Assembly: GCF_000179615.1 (NCBI RefSeq)
Contig: NZ_AEDD01000003.1
Coordinates: 124,001-188,000, forward strand
Length of the DNA: 64,000 nucleotides
Direction: 5' to 3'
Source: Paenibacillus curdlanolyticus YK9
Lineage (GTDB): Bacteria; Bacillota; Bacilli; Paenibacillales; Paenibacillaceae
Numbering within the stretch: position 1 is the stretch's first letter; each line of letters starts with the position of its first letter. The notes beneath the pieces were generated by a model. The model did no database searches. It was not told the DNA's origin and saw only the letters and a list, made by a program, of their open reading frames with translations. Made by a program: the position numbers and the translations under genes. Of the stretch, positions 57,898-64,000 are shown in pieces.

Positions 57898-58962
57898 TTA
57901 AATATGAATCGGCATTGGATCTTCCTTCAGCTTGTTCTCCATGATCCAGCTGTCGGAATCGTTGAACATATACGCACGATGCACAAGCACGTTCACTTCC
58001 TCGCCAGGATGCAGCGCATCCTTCTCCAACGAACGATACGTGATCAGCTTGGCTGCGCCAACCTCGATCTCTACCATCCATTCGCTGCCGCGGAAATGCA
58101 AATGCTTCACGCGGCCGTTCATCGCCGCGGATGCAAGGCGAATCTCGCCTGGCTTGCCGATCTCGATATATTCCGGACGGATCAGCGCTTTCGTCCCTGA
58201 CCAGCCGTTCGCATTCTCGAAGCCGCGAATCTCGCCAATGTTCTCGATAATCGTCGACTCTCCGATAAAGCCTGCCACGAATGGCGTTTCCGGGCTTTTA
58301 TAAATATCCCACGGCGACCCTTTTTGCTCGAGCTGCCCTTTATTAATGATCATGATTTCGTCCGCAACCTCGATTGCTTCCTCCTGGTCATGCGTAACGA
58401 AGATCGACGTAATGCCTACGCGCTCGATAAGCTCCTTGAGCCATGTCCGAAGCTCGCCGCGAATTTTCGCATCGATTGCTGCGAAAGGCTCATCGAGCAG
58501 CAGCAGCTGCGGCTCCGGCGCAAGCGCCCGAGCGAACGCCACACGCTGACGTTGACCGCCCGACAGCTGATGCGGATAACGATGCTCAAAGCCTTTGAGC
58601 CCCGTTAGCTCTACGAGCTCCATTACGCGATTGCGAATCTGCTCTTTGGATTGCTTTTTAATTTTCAGACCGAAAGCAATGTTATCGAATACCGTCATAT
58701 GCTTGAACAACGCATAGTTCTGGAATACAAACCCGATCCCCCGCTCTTGCGGCGGAAGTTCGTTTACGCGCTTGCCGAGAAACTCGATATCGCCAGAGGT
58801 CGGCGTCTCCAGGCCAGCAAGCATCCGAAGAATGGACGTTTTGCCGCCGCCGCTCGGTCCGAGCAAGCCGATGAGATGCCCTTTTTCGATCGTAAAGCTA
58901 ACGTCGCGCACCGCGTGAAAATCGCCGAACTGCTTATTTAAATTCCGAACCTCAATATGCAT
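57898..58962 (-). CDS. cysA: Sulfate ABC transporter ATPase
   Basis: This 354-residue ATPase has Walker A GPSGGGKTS (about 36-44), the signature LSGGQRQR, Walker B LLLLDEPFAAID and the switch His in VTHDQEEA. A C-terminal TOBE domain (from about 235) completes the usual CysA length. It couples ATP hydrolysis to sulfate import through CysT-CysW. It starts 3 bases after the cysW stop, with GAAAGGAAG upstream. Confidence 0.95.
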   Translation of the reverse strand: MHIEVRNLNKQFGDFHAVRDVSFTIEKGHLIGLLGPSGGGKTSILRMLAGLETPTSGDIEFLGKRVNELPPQERGIGFVFQNYALFKHMTVFDNIAFGLKIKKQSKEQIRNRVMELVELTGLKGFEHRYPHQLSGGQRQRVAFARALAPEPQLLLLDEPFAAIDAKIRGELRTWLKELIERVGITSIFVTHDQEEAIEVADEIMIINKGQLEQKGSPWDIYKSPETPFVAGFIGESTIIENIGEIRGFENANGWSGTKALIRPEYIEIGKPGEIRLASAAMNGRVKHLHFRGSEWMVEIEVGAAKLITYRSLEKDALHPGEEVNVLVHRAYMFNDSDSWIMENKLKEDPMPIHI

Positions 58963-58965
58963 GGC

Positions 58966-59763
58966 CTAATGCACTTCCTTTCGTTTCTTCGCCCATTCCA
59001 TGAGCAGAAGCAATCCGACGGATACGGCCGCCAATACGAGCGCAACGCCGTTCGCCGCAGTTACGTTAAAGTTTTCGACATCTTGATAAACGAGCGTCGT
59101 TGCCGTTTGCGTTTTGTTAATGATGTTGCCCGATACAACAAGTACTGCGCCGAACTCGCCTAGACATCGCGCAACCGTCAGAACGACGCCATAGATAACG
59201 CCCCAACGAATGGCTGGCCAGGTCACCTTCCAAAACGTATACCACGCAAAAGCGCCCAGCGTCGAAGCGGCCTCCTCTTGGGAGGTGCCAATTTCCTGTA
59301 GAACCGGCATAATCTCGCGAACCATCATCGGGAATGTGACGAACAGCGTCGCGATAACCATGCCTGGGAAAGCATAAACGATTTTGATGCCCGCATCATC
59401 CAATAAAGAGCCGATCGCCGTATTCGGGCCAAGCAGCAGGACGATCATGAGTCCGCCGATAATCGGCGATACGGCGAACGGCAAATCCAGAAGGCTGTTC
59501 AGCAGTTGCTTCAGCTTGTTCGGAATCCAGCCCGCTCGGACAAGATAAAGCGATAGCATAACGCCGAATATCGTATTAATGATCGTGACGACGACGGTGA
59601 TGAGCCCTGTCATAAGCAGCGCATGGATCGCCTCCGGTCTGCTAAGCGCATTGGAGAAACCTTGCCATCCGTCGCTCCAAGCGCCTGTGAAGATGCGTGC
59701 TAGCGGAATGATGATGAGTATTGTAAAAATGATATAAGTGAGTGGTATCCATACTTTCTTCAT
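58966..59763 (-). CDS. cysW: Sulfate ABC transporter permease CysW
   Basis: This 265-residue permease has six predicted membrane segments and the EAA loop MPVLQEIGTSQEEAASTLGA. The sequence DLPFAVSPIIGGLMIVLLLG is the CysW counterpart of the CysT phrase. The ATG at 59763 shares one base with the cysT stop (TAATG) and has GAGGAGG upstream. It forms the membrane channel with CysT. Confidence 0.94.
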   Translation of the reverse strand: MKKVWIPLTYIIFTILIIIPLARIFTGAWSDGWQGFSNALSRPEAIHALLMTGLITVVVTIINTIFGVMLSLYLVRAGWIPNKLKQLLNSLLDLPFAVSPIIGGLMIVLLLGPNTAIGSLLDDAGIKIVYAFPGMVIATLFVTFPMMVREIMPVLQEIGTSQEEAASTLGAFAWYTFWKVTWPAIRWGVIYGVVLTVARCLGEFGAVLVVSGNIINKTQTATTLVYQDVENFNVTAANGVALVLAAVSVGLLLLMEWAKKRKEVH

Positions 59764-60575
59764 TAGCCGTTCCTCCTCGCTTGGACTCTGCTTACAATCC
59801 ATAGGATGAGGAAGGAGAAGGTTAACAGAATAATCGATACGGCTGCAGCGCCTTGCGGATTATCGCTCTCGATCTCGCCGTAGATGTAGACCGATGCAAT
59901 AAGCGTCTTGCCCGGGATGTTGCCCGCTACGAGAACGACGGCTCCGAATTCAGCAAGCGCCCGCGAGAATGCGAGCATGCTTCCGCTCAGAACGCCTGGC
60001 AGCATCGATGGAAAAATAATCTGGAAGAACGTTCTCGACTTGGTGGCGCCTAGCGTATAAGCTGCCTCCTCCTCGGATTTGTCCATTTCCTCCAACAAGG
60101 GCTGAATGGCTCGAATGACGAATGGGAACGTCACGAACACCATAGCGATAACGATGGCCGGCTCGTGGAATACAATCTCAAAGCCGAACCAATTCGCAAT
60201 GCTGCCAACCGTGCTGTTCGGTCCTAGCAGCAGTAAAATCATCAGCCCGCCTACCGCTGTTGGCAGCGCGAAAGGCAAATCCACGAGGCTGTTTAAAAGC
60301 CTTCTGCCAGGGAATTTGTACTTATTTAAGGTCCAACTGATCATCGTGCCGACAATGACATTGATGAGGGCTGCTATGAATGCGAGCTTCACGGTTAGCA
60401 ATACGGCTTTCCACGCCAACGGATCGGAGATGCTCTCATAGAATGGCTTCCAGCCTAGCGAGAATGATTGCGAATAAATGCCGATAATGGGGACGATGAT
60501 CAATACGACAAAATACAGCATAATTGTGCTTCGGAACCCAAAGCTCCACCATCGGTTGCGGAACATAAAATTCAT
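59763..60575 (-). CDS. cysT: Sulfate ABC transporter permease CysT (CysU)
   Basis: This 270-residue permease has six predicted membrane segments, DLPFALPTAVGGLMILLLLG and the EAA loop QPLLEEMDKSEEEAAYTLGA. The ATG at 60575 has GGAGG 12 bases upstream; the frame is open 18 codons further, into the leader. It is the first gene of cysT-cysW-cysA-sbp, with its promoter at 60670-60699. Confidence 0.94.
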   Translation of the reverse strand: MNFMFRNRWWSFGFRSTIMLYFVVLIIVPIIGIYSQSFSLGWKPFYESISDPLAWKAVLLTVKLAFIAALINVIVGTMISWTLNKYKFPGRRLLNSLVDLPFALPTAVGGLMILLLLGPNSTVGSIANWFGFEIVFHEPAIVIAMVFVTFPFVIRAIQPLLEEMDKSEEEAAYTLGATKSRTFFQIIFPSMLPGVLSGSMLAFSRALAEFGAVVLVAGNIPGKTLIASVYIYGEIESDNPQGAAAVSIILLTFSFLILWIVSRVQARRNG

Positions 60576-60640
60576 CTGTGTAATAGACCTCCAGACCATC
60601 GGCTCGAGCCGCAGGGCATTGTAAAGCAAGTAAGCGCAGA

Positions 60641-60699
60641 TAATTCCTATTAAAGTACTTGGTATTCCTAATGTAGCAGAAGCATGGTCGCTCCGTCAA
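60641..60699 (-). promoter_or_regulatory. Promoter and possible CymR-type site of the sulfate operon
   Basis: TTGACG (60699-60694) and TACATT (60675-60670) are 18 bases apart. Just downstream the sequence has two TAGGAAT copies (within TAGGAATACC and TAGGAATTAT), 21 bases apart, covering about 60669-60641. CymR sites in Bacillus contain a conserved GGAATT, so this may be a cysteine-responsive operator; the match was made from memory. Confidence 0.6.
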
Positions 60700-60760
60700 T
60701 CCATTTATTACGAAATTATCGCTCCATTATTAGAATTGGGCATATTCCAACTATTATAAC

Positions 60761-60810
60761 AAAAATAAAGGCTGTTCCAGAAGTCGCATCATGCGAATTG
60801 GAACAGCCTT
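60761..60810 (-). terminator. Intrinsic terminator of pgi-yigZ
   Basis: AAGGCTGTTCC and GGAACAGCCTT form an 11-bp stem around a second small hairpin, followed on the minus strand by TATTTTTG. Confidence 0.88.
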
Positions 60811-60863
60811 ACTCTATGTTTCATCATTATTACCTATTGTTAATGAGTCTATCCATTTTACCA

Positions 60864-61496
60864 TTACTCGCCTTCGACGCGATAAACCGCTTCGCCCTTC
60901 TCGATAACCGCCTGGCCTTGGGTCAAATCCGTCATCCAATCGATGAAGGCGTCGCCCTCTGCCTCCAGCGGCAGGCAGGTGACGGTTACCCGATCGGTAA
61001 ACGACGTGTCCTCAACCCGATATTGCCGAGCATGCAGCTCATTCTCAAGCTTGCCATACCACGTATAATCGACATCAACGAACACTTCCCGATGCAGGAC
61101 GTTAACGATCGCTTCGCCCGCCTCTGTCGCGGCGACTGCGCCATCGGTATAAGCGCGGATCAGGCCGCCAGCCCCCAGCATAATGCCGCCGAAGTAGCGC
61201 GTTACGACGATTGCCACGTTTTTGAGCCCTTGGTTTTTGATGACCTCGAGAATCGGCTTGCCAGCGGTGCCGCTTGGCTCGCCGTCATCGGACGCTTTCT
61301 GAATCTCGTCGCGCTCGCCAATGACATAAGCCGAGCAGTTATGCGTTGCTTGGCGATGCAGCTTCTTGATCCGTTCGATGAACGCGATCGCTTCCTCCTC
61401 GGAAGCGACCGGCGTTCCATATCCGATAAACCGCGACTTGCGAATAACGATTTCCTTATCGCCTTCGCGGCGTAACGTTTTATATCGATGCTGCAT
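60864..61496 (-). CDS. YigZ/IMPACT-family protein (UPF0029)
   Basis: This 210-residue protein has the IMPACT domain (about 15-120; KSRFIGYGTPVASEEEAI, HRQATHNCSAYVIGE, DDGEPSGTAGKPIL, VVTRYFGGIMLGAGGLIRAY) and a C-terminal DUF1949 ferredoxin-like domain (about 135-205). The bacterial family (YvyE in B. subtilis) may bind nucleotides or RNA; no reaction is proven. Its ATG shares one base with the pgi stop (TAATG), so the two genes are coupled. Confidence 0.92.
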   Translation of the reverse strand: MQHRYKTLRREGDKEIVIRKSRFIGYGTPVASEEEAIAFIERIKKLHRQATHNCSAYVIGERDEIQKASDDGEPSGTAGKPILEVIKNQGLKNVAIVVTRYFGGIMLGAGGLIRAYTDGAVAATEAGEAIVNVLHREVFVDVDYTWYGKLENELHARQYRVEDTSFTDRVTVTCLPLEAEGDAFIDWMTDLTQGQAVIEKGEAVYRVEGE

Positions 61497-62845
61497 TACA
61501 GGCGCGCTTCAAGCTCCGCTTTTTCTTTCTCGTAGCCCGGTTTGCCTAGCAACGCGAACATGTTTTTCTTGTAAGCTTCTACGCCCGGTTGGTCAAATGG
61601 ATTTACGCCCAGCAGGTAACCGCTGATGCCGCAAGCTTTTTCGAAGAAGTATACCAGATAGCCAAACGTGTACGGCGTCATGTCGGCGATGTTTACGATC
61701 AAGTTCGGCACTTGGCCGTCCGTATGCGCAAGCAGCGTGCCTTCGAACGCTTTTTTGTTCACGAAGTCCAACGTTTTGCCAGTCAGGAAGTTCAAGCCGT
61801 CGAGGTCGTCAGCGTCCTGCTGGATCGTGATATGCTCCGCTACTTCTTTCACTTGGATAACTGTCTCGAAGATGTTCCGGTTGCCCTCTTGGATGAATTG
61901 GCCCATGGAGTGCAGGTCAGTCGAGAAGTCTACGGATGCAGGGTAGATGCCTTTGTAGTCTTTGCCTTCGCTCTCGCCGAACAGCTGCTTCCACCATTCC
62001 GATACGAAGTGAAGCGACGGCTCGTAGTTCACGAGAATTTCCGTTACTTTGCCTTTGCGGTACAGCGCATTGCGCACAGCTGCGTATTGGTAAGCTTCGT
62101 TTTCTGCAAGGTTCGGGTTGCTGTAAGCTGCGGAAGCATCCGCTGCGCCTTTCATCATTGCGTCAACATCAATGCCTGCAACAGCGATTGGCAGCAAGCC
62201 TACAGCAGTCAGAACGGAATAACGGCCGCCCACGTCGTCTGGAATGACGAACGATTCATAGCCTTCTTCTGTTGCGAGCTTTTTCAAAGCGCCTTTGGAG
62301 CTGTCCGTCGTCGCATAAATACGCTTGCGCGCTTCCGCTTTGCCGTATTTTTTCTCCAATGCATCTTTGAAAATACGGAACGCGATTGCCGGCTCCGTCG
62401 TTGTGCCGGATTTGGAAATGACGTTAATCGACCAGTTGCGTCCTTCAAGCAATTGCAGCAAATGCGTCACATACGTCGAGCTGATATTGTTGCCTGCGAA
62501 GAAAATTTGCGGCGTTTTGCGCTGTGCGTCAGGCTGCACGTTATAGAACGAGTTGGACAGCATTTCGATCGCAGCGCGAGCGCCGAGGTACGAGCCGCCG
62601 ATGCCGATAACGATCAGCACTTCGGAATCGGATTGCACTTTCGCAGCCGCTTGCTTGATGCGCGCGAACTCTTCTTTGTCATACTCAGTCGGAAGGTTGA
62701 TCCAACCCAAATAGTCAGAACCGGCACCTGTGCCGTTGTGAAGTTGGTCATGTGCGGCTTGAACCTGGCTTGCGAAATACTCCACTTCGTGCTGGCCAAC
62801 GAATTGCAAAGCTTTGCTATAGTCAAACTGAACAGTTTTGCTCAT
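61496..62845 (-). CDS. pgi: Glucose-6-phosphate isomerase
   Basis: This 449-residue enzyme is the normal length for Bacillota Pgi and interconverts glucose 6-phosphate and fructose 6-phosphate. Landmarks are [56 protein letters not shown] (the SIS signatures), the catalytic Glu region [20 protein letters not shown] and [20 protein letters not shown] with the late catalytic Lys. GGGAGG lies 7 bases before the ATG. Confidence 0.97.
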   Translation of the reverse strand: MSKTVQFDYSKALQFVGQHEVEYFASQVQAAHDQLHNGTGAGSDYLGWINLPTEYDKEEFARIKQAAAKVQSDSEVLIVIGIGGSYLGARAAIEMLSNSFYNVQPDAQRKTPQIFFAGNNISSTYVTHLLQLLEGRNWSINVISKSGTTTEPAIAFRIFKDALEKKYGKAEARKRIYATTDSSKGALKKLATEEGYESFVIPDDVGGRYSVLTAVGLLPIAVAGIDVDAMMKGAADASAAYSNPNLAENEAYQYAAVRNALYRKGKVTEILVNYEPSLHFVSEWWKQLFGESEGKDYKGIYPASVDFSTDLHSMGQFIQEGNRNIFETVIQVKEVAEHITIQQDADDLDGLNFLTGKTLDFVNKKAFEGTLLAHTDGQVPNLIVNIADMTPYTFGYLVYFFEKACGISGYLLGVNPFDQPGVEAYKKNMFALLGKPGYEKEKAELEARL

Positions 62846-62945
62846 GATAAAGCCTCCCTAATATGTAGTTGATCCCCGGCTGTCCTTCAACAGGCGCCGA
62901 ATGTGATACAATAATGCAAAATCCAAATCGAAAGCAGGAATATCG

Positions 62946-63836
62946 ATGACGACAACAGTAGGCTTTATCGGCCTTGGAACAATGGGCTTCGCGATGGCGT
63001 CGAATCTTCTGAACAAAGGCTTCGACGTAACCGTCTATAACCGGACGTCCGCCAAATCGGAGGAGCTTCGCGCTTTGGGCGCCCGTACTGCCTCTTCCCC
63101 AGCCGAAGCATCGCGCGGACGCGAAGTTGTCATTACGATGGTCAGCAATGATGACTCCATCCGCGATGTGTATGATGGAGAGAATGGCGTATTCGCAGGC
63201 GTTGCCGCCGGCACGGTCATTGTAGACAGCAGCACCATCTCACCGGAATTAGCGCGCAGGCTAGCCAAGGATGCCGAAGCTCGCGGCGCGATCTTCCTGG
63301 ATGCGCCGGTCACCGGCAGCAAGCCTGCCGCCGAAGCCGGTTCGCTTGTCTTCATGGTCGGCGGCGATGCTCATGCCGCTCAAGCTATCGAGCCTGTCCT
63401 GCTCGCCATGGGCCGCAAAGTGATATCGATGGGACCTAGCGGCAGCGGCGCGGTAGCCAAGCTCGCCCATAACACGATTGTCGGCATCAATACCGCCGCC
63501 CTTATGGAAGGCTTCGCAATCGCCGCTAAGGGCGGCATCGACGGCGAGTCATTCCTCGAGCTCGTCCAATCCGGCGGGGCCGCAAGCAAAGCAGCAGAAC
63601 TGAAAGGCGCGAAGCTGTTGGAGCAGGACTACAGCGTCCAATTTGCACTCGCTTTGATGCTCAAGGACTTGCGACTATCGTCCGTCTTGTCCGACCAGCT
63701 TGGCGTTCCTACCCCGCTGCTGGAAGCATCCAAGAGCTTGTATCAAGCAGGCCAAGCCTCCGGGCTCGGCGAGCTTGATTTATCAGCCGTCGCAAAGGTA
63801 TACGAGCAGTGGATCGGCCGTACGATTAACGGTTAA
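62946..63836 (+). CDS. Beta-hydroxyacid dehydrogenase (3-hydroxyisobutyrate dehydrogenase family)
   Basis: This 296-residue enzyme has the N-terminal GFIGLGTMGFAMASNLL cofactor motif, substrate block DAPVTGSKPAAEAGSLVFMVGG and the catalytic Lys in GSGAVAKLAHNTIVGINTAAL, spacing typical of the family. Members oxidise 3-hydroxyisobutyrate, tartronate semialdehyde or similar short hydroxyacids, or reduce glyoxylate/succinic semialdehyde. The substrate is not predictable. It is divergent from pgi and has GAAAGCAGG upstream of the ATG. Confidence 0.92.
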   Translation: MTTTVGFIGLGTMGFAMASNLLNKGFDVTVYNRTSAKSEELRALGARTASSPAEASRGREVVITMVSNDDSIRDVYDGENGVFAGVAAGTVIVDSSTISPELARRLAKDAEARGAIFLDAPVTGSKPAAEAGSLVFMVGGDAHAAQAIEPVLLAMGRKVISMGPSGSGAVAKLAHNTIVGINTAALMEGFAIAAKGGIDGESFLELVQSGGAASKAAELKGAKLLEQDYSVQFALALMLKDLRLSSVLSDQLGVPTPLLEASKSLYQAGQASGLGELDLSAVAKVYEQWIGRTING

Positions 63837-63865
63837 TCCGCTATTCCGACAACTACAAATGCTGC

Positions 63866-63897
63866 ACAATAAGCTGCCCCTTCGGACAGCTTATTGT
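63866..63897. terminator. Hairpin between convergent genes
   Basis: ACAATAAGCTG and CAGCTTATTGT form a perfect 11-bp stem closing on CCCCTTCGGA, between the dehydrogenase and the ppnP-like gene. T-runs are weak in both directions. Confidence 0.65.
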
Positions 63898-63912
63898 TGC
63901 GCGCAGATGTAA

Positions 63913-64000
63913 TTATTCTTTAATGTACGAGCAGATGTAATCCGTTACTGCCGACACTTGAAGCTTGAATTTAGCGTTTGCTGGCACAACGAACTCGCCT
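63913..64000 (-). CDS. ppnP: Pyrimidine/purine nucleoside phosphorylase PpnP-like, 3' end only
   Basis: The last 28 codons lie in the window and read GEFVVPANAKFKLQVSAVTD followed by YICSYIKE and TAA. This matches the end of PpnP (DUF1255), a small cupin that phosphorolyses nucleosides: E. coli PpnP ends with a NVPxxxxFxLQVxxxxxYLCxYL pattern. Only the C-terminal strand of the cupin is visible, so the call depends on this one motif. Confidence 0.75.
   Translation of the reverse strand, partial: GEFVVPANAKFKLQVSAVTDYICSYIKE

Noticed and set aside
60576-60700. T-box or S-box leader for the sulfate operon
   Set aside because: The leader is only about 90 bases, has no terminator/antiterminator pair and no T-box sequence. 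A repressor site near the promoter fits better.
61589-62872. 427-codon open frame antisense to pgi
   Set aside because: Shadow of a GC-rich gene, no ribosome site and no family resemblance. Similar long shadows at 9110-10330, 33237-34229, 37593-38741 and 841-1521 were dropped for the same reason.

Overview
The window looks like a chromosomal segment of a Paenibacillus-type, spore-forming, low-to-mid-GC Gram-positive soil bacterium. I infer this from gene content and order, not from a database search. Pointers are S-layer (SLH) anchored secreted proteins, copper-amine-oxidase-N domains on secreted proteins, strong AGGAGG-type ribosome binding sites, frequent GTG/TTG starts, CcpA-type cre sites, a sporulenol-synthase-like cyclase, the futalosine menaquinone genes mqnB/mqnD, and an infC leader of Bacillota type. 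Both window edges cut genes: infC on the left and a ppnP-like gene on the right.

Layout. 0-7.5 kb: infC with its attenuated leader, two glycosyltransferases, a PAP2 phosphatase, trmB, the ytqA-ytqB pair and a VOC protein. 7.5-15 kb: a 51-bp tandem array, a B12-binding radical SAM protein, a low-complexity protein, an IS1182-type insertion sequence sitting in a terminator hairpin, and a secreted trypsin-like protease. 15-24.3 kb: a 1555-residue cell-surface GH26 mannanase with CcpA-type control, a pseudouridine synthase, an amidase and a secreted coiled-coil protein. 24.4-32.5 kb: an ArsR/DUF2087 regulator, a hexuronate cluster (sugar isomerase | gntR-uxuA-uxuB), an SLH protein, and mqnB-mqnD. 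32.5-41.5 kb: a YjfB protein, an M29 aminopeptidase, a second 51-bp array, an arylsulfotransferase-like protein, an autoregulated marR, a 6-phosphogluconate dehydrogenase facing an RpiR regulator, and a squalene-hopene-cyclase-like enzyme with an altered DxDD motif. 41.5-49.2 kb: small proteins, a cre-controlled LytTR protein, ferritin next to a Fur-box DUF1450 gene, an M14 carboxypeptidase, an ABM protein and LtaS. 49.2-64 kb: a third 51-bp array, CtpA-type protease, Gfo/Idh/MocA and HAD proteins, a nuclease-helicase fusion, a collagen-like cluster, the sulfate ABC transporter operon (cysT-cysW-cysA-sbp), pgi-yigZ and a beta-hydroxyacid dehydrogenase.

The most unusual signal is in the gaps between genes. 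Six intergenic elements have unrelated or only partly related sequences but share one geometry: roughly 20-bp palindromic motifs repeated with a 50-52 bp period. Three are tandem arrays (about 7.5-8.3, 34.2-34.75 and 49.26-49.55 kb). All three lie between convergent genes, directly after an intrinsic terminator, and share a CCCTATTCGC core. The other three (20117-20311, 29060-29255, 37276-37458) are four-motif elements with a twofold axis and motif spacings of 51/73/52, 52/74/51 and 50/75/50 bp. I know of no named element with this architecture. Secondary points are the IS1182 insertion, which duplicated a 23-bp terminator hairpin and carries an in-phase A AAA AAG slippery site; two promoter-terminator leaders upstream of a marR gene and a secreted protein; and a Fur box inside a promoter beside ferritin.

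Sequence was read by eye. Product names rest on family resemblance and motifs; no alignment, folding or search was run.
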